From contig NZ_LMCY01000032.1 of NCBI RefSeq assembly GCF_001425685.1, forward strand, positions 1 through 64,000: DNA of 64,000 bases, written 5' to 3'. Under the pieces are notes generated by a model, which was given only the letters and a program-made list of their open reading frames with translations, had not been told where the DNA came from and searched no databases. Both the position numbers and the translations under genes were made by a program. This DNA comes from Massilia sp. Root335. Lineage in GTDB: Bacteria > Pseudomonadota > Gammaproteobacteria > Burkholderiales > Burkholderiaceae_D. Positions 35,201-44,496 of this stretch are shown here, piece after piece. Each line of letters starts with the position of its first letter. Within the stretch, counting starts at the first letter, position 1.

Positions 35201-35868
35201 CGCAACCCGTTCTGATCCAGATGCCGCAGAGCCTCGACTCGGTCGTCAAGAAGCGCGTCGAGTTCCTGACCGGTTACCAGGATGCGGCGTACGCGACGCA
35301 ATACGAGACGCTGGTCGCGCGCGTGCGCGAACGCGAGGCGGCGCTCAAGCTGGGCAACAAGCTGTCGATGGCCGTGGCGAAGTCCTATGCCAAGCTGCTG
35401 GCCTACAAGGACGAGTACGAAGTCGCGCGCCTGTACACGGACGGCCGCTTCGTCGAACAGCTGCAAAGCCAGTTCGACGGCAAGTTCAGCGTGAAATTCA
35501 ACCTGGCGCCGCCGCTGTTCGCGAAGAAGGACGCCAAGGGCCACCTGGTGAAAGCCGAATTCGGGTCGTGGATGTGGAACGCGTTCAAGCTGCTGGCCAG
35601 GCTGAAAGGCCTGCGCGGCACGGCGTTCGACGTGTTCGGCTACACGGCCGAGCGCAAGATGGAGCGCGCCCTGATCAAAGAATACCGTGACATGATCGAA
35701 GCGCTGCTGCCGTCGCTGGATGCGGCGAACCACGCCGTCGCCGTCGAGCTGGCGGCGCTGCCGGAGCAGATCCGCGGCTTCGGGCACGTCAAGGAGCAGG
35801 CCGTGGCCGAGTATCGCGTGCGCAGGCAGGAGCTGCTGTCCGGCAGCGTGAAGAAACGCGCGGCCTGA
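32293..35868 (+). CDS. fused indolepyruvate/2-oxoacid:ferredoxin oxidoreductase
   Basis: 1,191 residues, the single-chain beta-proteobacterial form of IorAB-type enzymes, which oxidatively decarboxylate 2-oxo acids to acyl-CoA and reduce ferredoxin. An N-terminal pyrimidine-type TPP domain is followed by a second TPP-binding part (CSGCPHNTST near residue 475), an iron-sulfur region from about residue 673 (CEGCGDCGVQSNC, then CNKDYSCAKGFC) and a gamma-type domain from about 760 (INGIGGTGVITVGALMG). The substrate is not readable; aryl- or branched-chain oxo acids are likely. GGAG precedes the ATG. Confidence 0.9.
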   Translation: MPDTVLGQGASASMPAAPAVPVPLKDVSLDDKYTATSGKIFLSGIQALVRLPMIQKLRDEQAGLNTAGFVSGYRGSPLGGLDENLWKAKGHLEAKRIQFVPGVNEDLAATAVWGTQTVDLIGPARYDGVFAMWYAKGPGVDRCGDVFKHMNHAGTAKNGGVLLIAGDDHGAYSSTLPHQSDHIFAACMIPVLYPSNVQEYLDLGVHGWAMSRFSGLAVAFKALADTVESSASVDADPFRVEVKIPQDFAIPEGGLNTRLSSIPLGQQARNQEALMQDYKIYAALAYARENKLNRTTIDSADAKLGIIASGKSYVDVLEALEELGIDEAMAAEVGLRLFKVTMIWPLEPEGVREFAQGLDEILVVEEKRQVVEYQLKEQLYNWRDDVRPRVIGKFDEKGEWVAPRGEWLLPPKADFSVAQVARVIAGRITRLNLDDRTRDLVKARLAFLEAKDAVLMKAVTTPFRPAFYCSGCPHNTSTKVPDGSFALAGIGCHVMATSIYPEMNKLTTHMGGEGAPWIGQAAFSDVPHVFQNLGDGTYFHSGYLAVRAAIAAKVNITYKILYNDAVAMTGGQPVDGTTSVPLIARQMAAEGVKRIALVTEDLSRYEDRSALPAEVTLYDRSKMDDVQRELREIPGVTVLIYDQTCAAEKRRRRKKGEFPDVAKRMVINEAVCEGCGDCGVQSNCVSILPKETEFGRKRAIDQSACNKDYSCAKGFCPSFATVEGGTLKKNKAGASKNDGDDGWGPLPTPALPSIAAPYNILINGIGGTGVITVGALMGMAAHLEGKGASVLDMTGMSQKNGSVTSHVKIAATPERLRAQRIATGEADLVLGCDMLTAGAADAISKMRPGRTMVIVNLHEQPTGTFAQQRDWEFPADQVRSLIVEAVGGEAGADFLDATKLATALMGDSIAANLFMLGYAWQKGLVPLSEASLLRAIELNGVAVASNQRSFLWGRRAAVDFERVERTAMPAQPVLIQMPQSLDSVVKKRVEFLTGYQDAAYATQYETLVARVREREAALKLGNKLSMAVAKSYAKLLAYKDEYEVARLYTDGRFVEQLQSQFDGKFSVKFNLAPPLFAKKDAKGHLVKAEFGSWMWNAFKLLARLKGLRGTAFDVFGYTAERKMERALIKEYRDMIEALLPSLDAANHAVAVELAALPEQIRGFGHVKEQAVAEYRVRRQELLSGSVKKRAA

Positions 35869-35886
35869 TTTACGCCGGTTGAACGC

Positions 35887-35934
35887 GTGGGCGGAGGCCG
35901 CCCACCCTACGCAGGGTGGGCACCCCGTGCCCAC
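35887..35934. repeat. REP-like double hairpin, copy 2
   Basis: Two palindromes in tandem: GTGGGCGG-AGG-CCGCCCAC (35887-35905) and GTGGGCAC-CCC-GTGCCCAC (35916-35934). The spacer region can also pair (CCCACCCT with AGGGTGGG), so alternative folds compete. The second palindrome equals copy 1 at 54-74. It lies between two long catabolic genes. Confidence 0.65.
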
Positions 35935-36028
35935 GCGGAGCACATCAATGCGCCATTCTTGACGTTTACGTTAACGTCATATACCGTACAAAGAACCAAA
36001 AGTTCGCTTCCGTTTTCCAGGGAACACC

Positions 36029-39000
36029 ATGAACGACATCACGTCCGCCGCCAAGCTCGACCTGCCGGAACACGCCAAACTGTCCAACAAAGTCCGTTTC
36101 GTCACCGCCGCCTCGCTGTTCGACGGCCACGACGCCTCGATCAACATCATGCGCCGCATCCTGCAGACGAATGGCGCCGAAGTCGTACACCTGGGCCATA
36201 ACCGCTCGGTCGACGACGTCGTCACCGCGGCGCTCGCCGAGGACGTGCAGGGCATCGCCATCTCCAGCTACCAGGGCGGCCATGTCGAATATTTCAAATA
36301 CATGATCGACCTGCTGCGCCAGCGCGGCGGCGCCCACATCAAGGTGTTCGGCGGCGGCGGCGGCGTCATCGTCCCGCACGAGATCGAAGAGCTGCATGCC
36401 TATGGCGTCACGCGCATCTTTTCGCCGGAAGACGGCCAGCGCATGGGCCTCGTCGGCATGATCCGGGCTATGCTGGAAGCCTGCGACGTCGACCTGTCGC
36501 CCTATGCGCCGACCACGCTCGAGCCGCTGCAGACGGGATCGATCGAGCAGCGACACCGCCCCCTCGCGCAGCTGATCACGGCGCTGGAAAACGGTAAAGC
36601 CAGCGCCGAGCTGCGCAAGCGCATCATGGACACGGCCGAAGGCCTGCAAGTGCCCGTGCTGGGCATCACGGGCACGGGCGGCGCGGGTAAATCGTCGCTG
36701 ACGGATGAACTCATTCGCCGCATCCGCCTCGACCAGGGCGACCGCCTGAACATCGCCGTGATTTCGATCGACCCGTCGCGCCGCAAATCCGGCGGCGCCT
36801 TGCTGGGCGACCGCATCCGCATGAATGCGATCAACCCGTGGAACAAGGATGGGGAAATGCGGGCCCGCGTGTTCATGCGTTCGCTCGCCACGCGCGAAGC
36901 GGGTTCGGAGATTTCGCAGGCGCTGCCTGGCGTGATCGCCGCGTGCAAGGTCGCGGGCTTCGATCTCGTCATCGTCGAGACGTCGGGCATCGGCCAGGGC
37001 GATGCCGCCATCGTGCCGCACGTGGACGTGTCGATGTACGTGATGACGCCGGAATTCGGCGCCGCATCGCAGCTCGAAAAGATCGACATGCTGGACTTCG
37101 CCGACTTCATCGCCATCAACAAGTTCGACCGCAAGGGCGCCCAGGACGCGCTGCGCGACGTGGCCAAGCAGGTCCAGCGCAACAAGGAATCGTGGAGCAA
37201 GTCGCCGGACGAGATGCCCGTCTACGGCACGCAGGCGTCGCGCTTCAACGACGACGGCGTAACGGCCTTGTACCTCGGCCTGTTGCCGGCGCTGGCCGGC
37301 TTCGGCCTGAAAACCGAAGCATCCAGGCTGCCCCGGCCCGCCACCAAATACTCGAGCGGCAAGAACGTGATCGTGCCGCCCGCGCGCACGCGCTACCTGG
37401 CCGAGATCGCGGACAGCGTGCGCGGCTACCACCGCAACGTCGGCCGCCAGGTGAAACTCGCGCGCGAACGCCAGCAGCTCACCGAAACGAAGCGCATGCT
37501 GGCCGCCGCCAACCGTGAAGTGGTCCTCGACGACCTGATCACGGAACGCGACGACGCGATGGACGGCGAAGCGAAAAAACTGCTCGCGTCCTGGCCGCAG
37601 CTGCAGGAGACCTATGCCGGCGACGAGCACGTCGTCAAGATCCGCGACAAGGAAATCCGCACGAATCTCACCTACACCACCCTGTCCGGCAACAAGGTGC
37701 GCAAGGTCGCCCTGCCCCGCTTCGAGGACCACGGCGAGATCCTGCGCTTCCTGATGCTGGAAAACGTGCCGGGTGCCTTCCCGTACACGGCCGGCGTGTT
37801 CCCGTTCAAACGCGAGGGCGAGGACCCGACCCGCATGTTCGCCGGCGAAGGCGACGCGTTCCGCACCAACCGCCGTTTCAAACTGGTCTCGCAAGGGATG
37901 GACGCGAAGCGCCTGTCGACCGCGTTCGACTCCGTCACCCTGTACGGCGCCGACCCGGCGCTGCGGCCGGACATCTACGGCAAGGTCGGCAACTCCGGCG
38001 TGTCGATCGCGACGCTGGACGACATGAAAGTGCTGTACGACGGGTTTGATTTGTGCAGCCCTTCCACGTCCGTGTCGATGACGATCAACGGCCCGGCGCC
38101 GACCATCCTCGCGATGTTCATGAACACCGCGATCGACCAGCAGATGGACCGGTTCGAGCGCGAGAATGGACGTCGCCCCGCGGCCGAAGAAGCGGACAAG
38201 ATCCGCGCCTGGGTGCTCGCGAACGTGCGCGGCACCGTCCAGGCGGACATCCTCAAGGAAGACCAGGGCCAGAACACCTGCATCTTCTCGACGGAGTTCT
38301 CGCTGAAGGTGATGGGCGACATCCAGGAATACTTCGTCCAGAACCAGGTGCGCAATTTTTATTCCGTGTCGATCTCCGGCTACCACATCGCGGAAGCGGG
38401 CGCGAACCCGATCTCGCAGCTGGCCTTCACGCTGTCGAACGGTTTTACCTTTGTCGAAGCCTATCTCGCACGCGGCATGCACATCGACGACTTCGCGCCG
38501 AACCTGTCATTCTTCTTCTCGAACGGGATGGACCCGGAATACACGGTGCTGGGCCGCGTGGCGCGCCGCATCTGGGCCGTCGCGATGCGCGACAAGTACG
38601 GCGCCAACGACCGCTCGCAAAAACTGAAATACCACATCCAGACGTCCGGCCGCTCGCTGCACGCGCAGGAGATCGACTTCAACGACATCCGCACGACCTT
38701 GCAGGCGCTGATCGCGATCTACGACAACTGCAACTCGCTGCACACGAATGCGTACGACGAGGCGATCACGACCCCGACCGACGAGTCCGTGCGCCGCGCG
38801 CTGGCCATCCAATTGATCATCAACCGCGAATGGGGCCTGGCCAAGAACGAGAATCCGAACCAGGGCTCGTTCATCCTCGAGGAATTGACCGACCTCGTCG
38901 AGGAAGCCGTGCTGCAGGAATTCGAACGCATCGCCGAACGCGGCGGCGTGCTGGGTGCGATGGAGACGGGCTACCAGCGCGGCAAGATCCAGGAAGAGTC

Positions 39001-39328
39001 GATGCTGTACGAGCACCGCAAGCACGATGGCTCGCTGCCCATCGTCGGCGTCAATACGTTCCGCAATCCCAAGGGTGCCCAGGCACCGGCGACGATCGAA
39101 CTGGCGCGCTCCACGGACGACGAAAAGCAGTCGCAGCTCTCCCGCCTGCAAGACTTCCACCAGCGCCACGCGGACGCGGCACCGGCTGCCCTTGCTGCGC
39201 TGCAGCAAGCCGCCATCGACAACGAGAACGTGTTTGCACGCCTGATGGATGCCGTGCGCGTGTGTTCCTTGGGGCAGATCACGACGGCGCTGTTCGAGGT
39301 CGGCGGACAATATCGTCGCAATATGTGA
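36029..39328 (+). CDS. icmF: isobutyryl-CoA mutase, fused form IcmF
   Basis: 1,099 residues. IcmF interconverts isobutyryl-CoA and n-butyryl-CoA (and related acyl-CoAs) with adenosylcobalamin and carries its own G-protein chaperone. Domain order: B12-binding (1-150, with His34 in [13 protein letters not shown] as lower ligand), MeaB-like GTPase (about 205-480, Walker [11 protein letters not shown] at 214-223), linker, and the acyl-CoA mutase barrel (about 550-1099). The order matches known IcmF. AGGGA precedes the ATG. It follows the oxoacid oxidoreductase in the same direction. Confidence 0.95.
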   Translation: MNDITSAAKLDLPEHAKLSNKVRFVTAASLFDGHDASINIMRRILQTNGAEVVHLGHNRSVDDVVTAALAEDVQGIAISSYQGGHVEYFKYMIDLLRQRGGAHIKVFGGGGGVIVPHEIEELHAYGVTRIFSPEDGQRMGLVGMIRAMLEACDVDLSPYAPTTLEPLQTGSIEQRHRPLAQLITALENGKASAELRKRIMDTAEGLQVPVLGITGTGGAGKSSLTDELIRRIRLDQGDRLNIAVISIDPSRRKSGGALLGDRIRMNAINPWNKDGEMRARVFMRSLATREAGSEISQALPGVIAACKVAGFDLVIVETSGIGQGDAAIVPHVDVSMYVMTPEFGAASQLEKIDMLDFADFIAINKFDRKGAQDALRDVAKQVQRNKESWSKSPDEMPVYGTQASRFNDDGVTALYLGLLPALAGFGLKTEASRLPRPATKYSSGKNVIVPPARTRYLAEIADSVRGYHRNVGRQVKLARERQQLTETKRMLAAANREVVLDDLITERDDAMDGEAKKLLASWPQLQETYAGDEHVVKIRDKEIRTNLTYTTLSGNKVRKVALPRFEDHGEILRFLMLENVPGAFPYTAGVFPFKREGEDPTRMFAGEGDAFRTNRRFKLVSQGMDAKRLSTAFDSVTLYGADPALRPDIYGKVGNSGVSIATLDDMKVLYDGFDLCSPSTSVSMTINGPAPTILAMFMNTAIDQQMDRFERENGRRPAAEEADKIRAWVLANVRGTVQADILKEDQGQNTCIFSTEFSLKVMGDIQEYFVQNQVRNFYSVSISGYHIAEAGANPISQLAFTLSNGFTFVEAYLARGMHIDDFAPNLSFFFSNGMDPEYTVLGRVARRIWAVAMRDKYGANDRSQKLKYHIQTSGRSLHAQEIDFNDIRTTLQALIAIYDNCNSLHTNAYDEAITTPTDESVRRALAIQLIINREWGLAKNENPNQGSFILEELTDLVEEAVLQEFERIAERGGVLGAMETGYQRGKIQEESMLYEHRKHDGSLPIVGVNTFRNPKGAQAPATIELARSTDDEKQSQLSRLQDFHQRHADAAPAALAALQQAAIDNENVFARLMDAVRVCSLGQITTALFEVGGQYRRNM

Positions 39329-39369
39329 GCCCCCGGTAGAATGGTTCCGGGACCACCACGGAGCCATTC

Positions 39370-39690
39370 ATGCCGATCCAGCCGCAACAACTCGCCGCCC
39401 TCATGCGCGAAGTCGAACAGGAAGATCCGATCGACTTCGCGGACCTGCCCTTCCCCGACGACGACCTGCGCCAGCTGGTCGCCAGCCACCTGTGCGAGAT
39501 GGCTGCCTCGATGGAAAATTTCAGTACCGAAGACCGCCTGATGACGCTGCTGGCCGTGTCGGCCAAGCTCGTGCTCGAGAATCTGGTATTGCACGTGCAA
39601 TTGTTACGTCGCCATGGCTTGCCCGTCGGGGACAATGTCGAAGCCCTGCTGAGCCGCCTGCGCAAGGGCGGCAGTGGCCCGGAGAAGTAA
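39370..39690 (+). CDS. small conserved-looking protein of unknown function
   Basis: 106 residues, acidic N-terminal half (REVEQEDPIDFADLPFPDDD) and a helical C-terminal half ending in a basic tail. No signal peptide, membrane segment or motif I recognise. The start at 39370 follows an ACGGAG site. It lies 41 bases after icmF and 178 bases before prsT. Codon use looks like the host, so it is probably a real gene. Confidence 0.6.
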   Translation: MPIQPQQLAALMREVEQEDPIDFADLPFPDDDLRQLVASHLCEMAASMENFSTEDRLMTLLAVSAKLVLENLVLHVQLLRRHGLPVGDNVEALLSRLRKGGSGPEK

Positions 39691-39868
39691 GATGAGCGTC
39701 ATATCGACGAGATATCGCGTCAAAAGGGAGCGACTTCTACCACTTTGATGGGGGGATTTGCAACAAGACGTCCAACTTGTACGGCTTTGTTACTATTCCT
39801 TCAGGTATTATTGTTGAAGAGGAATCCGCACATCAATGCGGACACGAACCATATCTCGAGGAATCCAG

Positions 39869-42649
39869 ATGCCGCGTCACCCGAACAAGCTCAAACTCAC
39901 TGCTGCCATCCTGTCCGGCGCTTTCATGGTAGCAGGGCTGTCCGCCTGCGGTCGCTCCACGCAGTCGACCGAACAGCTGCTGACCGATGCCAAACAGTAC
40001 CAGCAAAAGGGTGACCTGAAGTCGGCAATGATCCAGCTCAAGAATGCCGTCGAAAAGAGCCCGGAAAACGGCGAAGCGCGCATCGAGCTGGGCAGCCTGG
40101 AACTCGGCATGGGCGATTTCGCCTCGGCCGAAAAGGAATTCCGTAAAGCCCGCTCGGCCGGTATCGCGGCCGACCGCGTGCTGCCCCTGCTGAGCAAGGC
40201 GATGTCGCAGCAAGGCAAATTCAAGGAAATCCTCGACGACGTCACGCCTGAGGCGGCCGCCAAGTCGGCGCCGCTGCTGGCGCTGCGCGGCGAAGCCCTG
40301 CTGGCAACCGGCAAGCTCGACGAGGCCAAGCAGGCGTTCGACCAGGCCCTGGCGCTGAACGCCAATTCGGGCGATGCGCTGCTCGGCCTGGCGCGCTATG
40401 CCATCGCCAAGCACGACAGGGATGCCGCCACACACTATATCGATGAGGCGGTGGCCAAGGACCCCAAGAATCCGGATGTCTTCATGGCGCGCGGCACCAT
40501 GCTGCGCACCCAGGGCAAGGCCGACGAGGCGATCGCCGCATTCGATCAGGCGCTGGCGTTAAATCCGCACCATCGTACCGCGCATATCGAAAAGGCATAC
40601 ATCGACATCACCCGCGGCAAGTTCCCGGATGCAAAAACGGAAATCGATGCCGCCGAGAAGAATGCTCCGGGCAATTTGCTCGTGACGTACACCCGTGCGC
40701 TGTACGAATTCTCGCAAGGTAAATACCAGGCCGCCCAGGATGCCCTGCAACGCGTGCTGAAAGTCGCCCCCGACCACATGCCCAGCATCCTGCTGACCGG
40801 TGCATCCGAACTGAATCTCGGCTCCCTGCAACAGGCCGACCAGCACCTGCGTAAATATCTGGAAAGCAATCCGGACGACGTCTATGCCCGCAAGCTGCTG
40901 GCCCAGGTCCAGCTCAGGAGCGCCCAGCCGGCCGACGCGGCCGCCACGCTGGCACCGGCCCTCAAGAGCGCGGCGGACGATCCGCAGGTCCTGGCGCTGG
41001 CCGGTGAAACCTATATGCAGGTACATGACTTCAACAAAGCCAGTGCCTACCTGGAAAAAGCCGCTGTGCTGGCGCCCAAGGCGGCCGGCTTGCGCACTTC
41101 GCTCGGCCTGTCCAAGCTGGCCCAGGGCGACCAGGCACGCGGCCTGTCCGAACTGGAAATGGCCACCGAGCTCGATCCGAAATCGGCGCACGCGACGATG
41201 GCGCTGGTCCAGACAGAAGTCAGCCTCAAGCACTACGACAAGGCCCTGGCCGCCATCGACGCCCTCGAAAAGCAGCAGCCCGACAATCCCCAGGTGCTGA
41301 CGCTGAAAGGTGCGGTCAACATGGTGAGGGGCGATGTTCCCGCCGCCCGCGCCGCGCTCGACAAGGCCGTGGCCATACAGCCGACCTTCATTCCGGCCGT
41401 GCAGAACCTGGCGCGCCTGGACCTCGTCGAAAAGAAACCCGACGCCGCCAAGCAGCGCTACGAAAAAGTCCTGCAGAAGGAACCGAACAACGCCGACGCC
41501 ATGCGCGCCCTGGGTGAACTGGCGATGATGCAGAATCATGCCGCCGAGGCGACGACGTGGTTCGAGAAAGCCAGCAATTCGAATCCGAATTCGGTGGTCC
41601 CCGCGATCACGCTCGGCCGGCACTACCTGCGTACGGGACAGCCGCAAAAAGCGCTGACCCTGGCACGCAAGTTCCAGACCGCCAACCCGACCAATCCCGA
41701 GCTGGTGGAACTGCTGGGCCAGGCCCAGATCGCCAACAAGGACACGGCCGGCGCGCTGGAAACCTACAGCAAGCTGGTGAACCTGGTGCCGAAATCGGCC
41801 GCGCCGCACCTGCGCCTGGCCGGTGTGCACATGCTGATGCAGAACAATAATGCCGCGGTCGAGGACCTCAAGCGCGCCGTCGACCTGCAGCCGGACCTGG
41901 TCGCCGCCCGCCTGGCCCAGGTCGAGCTGGCCATGCGCATGGGCCACGCGGACGAGGCCCTGGCCTTTGCCCGCGAGATCCAGAAGACCAACGCCAAGTC
42001 GCCCGTCGGCTACGCAACCGAAGGCGACGTGCTGATGGCGCAGAAGAAGCCGGCGCAAGCGCTGCCGGCCTACGACAAGGCATTGGCGCTCGACAAGGCG
42101 CCGCAAATCTTCGTGAAATCCCTGCAGGCCATGACGCTGGCCGGCAAAGGCAAGGAAGCGCAGGCACGCGCGGCCCAGTGGCTCAAGGAACACCCGGATG
42201 ACGTCCTGACCGGCATGTACGTGTCCGAGAACAGCCTGGCCGCCAAGGATTACAAGGCGGCGATCGCGCGCCTGGAAGACGTCGTCAAGCGCATCCCGAA
42301 CAACGCGGCCGCACTGAACAACCTGGCCTACGCTTACCAACAAGAAAAAGATCCGCGAGCCCTGCCGACTGCCGAGCAGGCGTACAAGCTGGCGGACAAC
42401 AACCCCGGCATCATGGACACGCTGGGCTGGCTGCTGGTCGAGCAAGGCAATACGAGCCGCGGCGTGCCGCTGCTGCAGAAGGCCAGCGGCCTGGCGCCGA
42501 ACTCGTCGGAAGTGCGCTACCACCTGGCGGTGGGCCTGAGCAAATCCGGCGACAAGGCGGGCGCGCGCAAGGAGCTCGACAAGCTTCTGGCGACCGATAA
42601 ATCGTTCGCCCAGGCAGATGAAGCGCGCGCATTGCTAAAGGCTTTGTAA
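39869..42649 (+). CDS. prsT: PEP-CTERM system TPR-repeat lipoprotein PrsT
   Basis: 926 residues from the ATG at 39869 (GAGGA upstream). Lipobox LSAC follows a signal helix (AAILSGAFMVAGLSACGRS). The rest is about 20 tetratricopeptide repeats. The size, lipoprotein signal and repeat architecture fit PrsT (TIGR02917), the large TPR lipoprotein that accompanies exosortase A; it probably organises surface-protein or polysaccharide export in the envelope. No sigma-54 site was found upstream. Confidence 0.9.
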   Translation: MPRHPNKLKLTAAILSGAFMVAGLSACGRSTQSTEQLLTDAKQYQQKGDLKSAMIQLKNAVEKSPENGEARIELGSLELGMGDFASAEKEFRKARSAGIAADRVLPLLSKAMSQQGKFKEILDDVTPEAAAKSAPLLALRGEALLATGKLDEAKQAFDQALALNANSGDALLGLARYAIAKHDRDAATHYIDEAVAKDPKNPDVFMARGTMLRTQGKADEAIAAFDQALALNPHHRTAHIEKAYIDITRGKFPDAKTEIDAAEKNAPGNLLVTYTRALYEFSQGKYQAAQDALQRVLKVAPDHMPSILLTGASELNLGSLQQADQHLRKYLESNPDDVYARKLLAQVQLRSAQPADAAATLAPALKSAADDPQVLALAGETYMQVHDFNKASAYLEKAAVLAPKAAGLRTSLGLSKLAQGDQARGLSELEMATELDPKSAHATMALVQTEVSLKHYDKALAAIDALEKQQPDNPQVLTLKGAVNMVRGDVPAARAALDKAVAIQPTFIPAVQNLARLDLVEKKPDAAKQRYEKVLQKEPNNADAMRALGELAMMQNHAAEATTWFEKASNSNPNSVVPAITLGRHYLRTGQPQKALTLARKFQTANPTNPELVELLGQAQIANKDTAGALETYSKLVNLVPKSAAPHLRLAGVHMLMQNNNAAVEDLKRAVDLQPDLVAARLAQVELAMRMGHADEALAFAREIQKTNAKSPVGYATEGDVLMAQKKPAQALPAYDKALALDKAPQIFVKSLQAMTLAGKGKEAQARAAQWLKEHPDDVLTGMYVSENSLAAKDYKAAIARLEDVVKRIPNNAAALNNLAYAYQQEKDPRALPTAEQAYKLADNNPGIMDTLGWLLVEQGNTSRGVPLLQKASGLAPNSSEVRYHLAVGLSKSGDKAGARKELDKLLATDKSFAQADEARALLKAL

Positions 42650-42720
42650 GAAGCTAATATACATTAATAAATAAATAATAATCCGTGCCCGGCAGCGCCA
42701 GGGCCGGGGTCCGGAACTTC

Positions 42721-42744
42721 CGTCCGCCGCACGCGGGCGTTTTT
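42721..42744 (+). terminator. intrinsic terminator after prsT
   Basis: CGTCCGC pairs with GCGGGCG (42721-42739, one G-T pair) and a run of five T follows. It lies 22 bases before the next gene, so it may end the prsT transcript or act in the leader of the acyltransferase gene. Confidence 0.65.
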
Positions 42745-42765
42745 AAACAATTGGGGAATCCTGCG

Positions 42766-43542
42766 ATGACGACTTTCGACGATTTCAAGGATCCAGAGGG
42801 TAGTTCGGCCGCATCCCTATCGGACGCTCATGATTTCAGCGATCGCGATAATATGACGCCCTCGCAATATGAGGATGTCATCGTGAACCACGATTCGTAT
42901 GGAATCCGGCTTACCGATACTGCGGACGGGCGAAATTCGGCAAGTATGCTGATCAACAAGATGTATGCCTGGCGTGGTTACTCCGGCACGCACCAATTCA
43001 GCGACGACCCGAATCGCATTACCCTCACCGCCACCGACAAGGGCGACGTGGTCGGTACGCTCACGATCGGTATCGACTCGCCGATCGGCCTGATGGCAGA
43101 CCAGATCTTCAAGGAGGAGCTGGACGCACACCGCAACTATGGCGCGCGCCTGTGCGAGTTCACGAAGCTGGCGTTCGACCCATCGGTACGTTCGAAGACT
43201 TCGCTGGCCAACCTGTTTCACCTGGCCGTGATCTACGCCCGCGACATCCACCAATGTACGGATATCGTCATCGAAGTGAACCCGCGCCATCGCCGTTTTT
43301 ACGAACGCATGCTCGGTTTCCAGCAGGAGGGCGAACTGAAAATCAACCCGCGCGTCGAGGCACCGGCCTACCTGTTGCGGGTAAATCTGGAATTTGTAAC
43401 GGAACAGATCCAGAAATTCGGCGGCACATTTAGCGCCGATAACAACGTGTCCGAACGTTCGTTTTATCCCTATTTCTTCTCGCCGCGCGAAGAACGAGGC
43501 ATCATCAATCGCCTCCTGCGCATGGACGAACAGCACGCATAA
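42766..43542 (+). CDS. exosortase-associated N-acyl amino acid synthase (FeeM-like acyltransferase)
   Basis: 258 residues from the ATG at 42766 (GGGGAAT upstream). It has the GNAT/FeeM fold: the MLINKMYAWRGY opening, TLTIGIDSPIGLMADQIFKEEL, ARLCEFTKLAFDP and NPRHRRFYERMLGF. Members of this PEP-CTERM/exosortase-associated group (TIGR03694) are related to enzymes that transfer long acyl chains from acyl carrier protein to amino acids. The acyl acceptor here is unknown. It opens a gene series with thiF-like and nitroreductase-like genes. Confidence 0.85.
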   Translation: MTTFDDFKDPEGSSAASLSDAHDFSDRDNMTPSQYEDVIVNHDSYGIRLTDTADGRNSASMLINKMYAWRGYSGTHQFSDDPNRITLTATDKGDVVGTLTIGIDSPIGLMADQIFKEELDAHRNYGARLCEFTKLAFDPSVRSKTSLANLFHLAVIYARDIHQCTDIVIEVNPRHRRFYERMLGFQQEGELKINPRVEAPAYLLRVNLEFVTEQIQKFGGTFSADNNVSERSFYPYFFSPREERGIINRLLRMDEQHA

Positions 43543-43583
43543 AAGGGCTGTGCGTTGCAGATCACGTCGCCGCGGCCCTTTTA
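43540..43583 (+). terminator. possible terminator between acyltransferase and ThiF-like genes
   Basis: TAAAAGGGC and GCCCTTTTA form a 9-bp stem around a 26-base loop, overlapping the acyltransferase stop codon. A long loop makes it weak; partial read-through is likely. Confidence 0.35.
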
Positions 43584-43608
43584 TCGATAAAACCGTTTTT
43601 CCTCATCA

Positions 43609-44496
43609 ATGACAAATCCGTTCCGCTATGAACAGGCGTTTTCGCGCAATATCGGCTGGGTGACGCCGGCAGAACAGCAGACCCTGCGCGGCAAGCGCGT
43701 CGCCATCGCCGGCGGCGGCGGGGTCGGCGGCGTACACCTGCTGACCCTGGCGCGCCTGGGCGTGACAAAATTTCATATCGCCGATTTCGACACCTTCGAC
43801 ATCGTCAACTTCAACCGCCAGGTCGGCGCCATGATGTCGACGGTCGGCCAGCCCAAGGCCGAGGTCCTGGCCCGCATGGCCAAGGACATCAATCCCGAAA
43901 TCGACATCAAGATCTTTCCTGATGGCGTCAACCAGGGCAATCTCGATCAATTCCTGGACGGTGTCGACCTGTACGTCGACGCGCTCGACTTCTTTGCCTT
44001 CGACGCCCGCCAGCAGACGTTCGCCGCCTGCGCCCGCCTCGGCATCCCGGCCACGACGGCCGCGCCGCTGGGCATGGGCGCCGCCCTGCTGAACTTCATG
44101 CCGGGGCAGATGACGTTCGAGGAGTATTTCCAGTGGGGCGACCTGCCAGAACTGGACAAGGCAATCCGCTTCGTCGTCGGCCTCGCGCCGGCCGGCCTGC
44201 ATCGTCCCTATCTCGTGGTGCCGGACGCCGTCAACTTCGTGGAGCGCCGCGGTCCGTCGACCTTCATGGCGTGCCAGTTGTGCGCCGGCATCGTCGCCAC
44301 CGAGGCGCTCAAGATCCTGCTCGGACGCGGCAAGGTCCTGGCCGCACCGCACGGCGTGCAGTTCGATGCCTATCGCAACAAGCTGGCCCATACCTGGCGC
44401 CCGGGCGGCAACGGCAATCCGCTGCACCGACTGATGATCGCCGTCGGCAAGCGCCAGATGACACGCCAGCTGGCAGGGAAAGCGGTACAGGCATGA
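43609..44496 (+). CDS. ThiF/E1-like adenylyltransferase
   Basis: 295 residues with the E1-type nucleotide-binding fold: VAIAGGGGVGGVHLLTLARLG, then FHIADFDTFDIVNFNRQVGA, in which Asp and the NFNRQ block bind ATP and Mg. Relatives adenylate a carboxyl group of a small protein, peptide or metabolite. Only one CxxC (MACQLCAG) is present and it falls in a helix, so the two-CxxC zinc site of MoeB/ThiF is missing. No ubiquitin-like or sulfur-carrier gene is adjacent. No clear ribosome site. It overlaps the next gene by ATGA. Confidence 0.85.
   Translation: MTNPFRYEQAFSRNIGWVTPAEQQTLRGKRVAIAGGGGVGGVHLLTLARLGVTKFHIADFDTFDIVNFNRQVGAMMSTVGQPKAEVLARMAKDINPEIDIKIFPDGVNQGNLDQFLDGVDLYVDALDFFAFDARQQTFAACARLGIPATTAAPLGMGAALLNFMPGQMTFEEYFQWGDLPELDKAIRFVVGLAPAGLHRPYLVVPDAVNFVERRGPSTFMACQLCAGIVATEALKILLGRGKVLAAPHGVQFDAYRNKLAHTWRPGGNGNPLHRLMIAVGKRQMTRQLAGKAVQA

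Noticed and set aside
32182-35943. 1,253-codon frame opposite the oxidoreductase gene
   Set aside because: High-G+C DNA often leaves a long open antisense frame. Its product is low-complexity (His, Arg, Gln, Val rich) and the opposite strand encodes a clear enzyme.
35966-38482. 838-codon frame opposite icmF
   Set aside because: Same shadow effect; the plus strand encodes a complete IcmF.
39745-39775. sigma-54 site upstream of prsT
   Set aside because: A G run is followed by TTTGC, but no GG lies at the 10-base spacing with the TGG context; the 16-mer is also missing.
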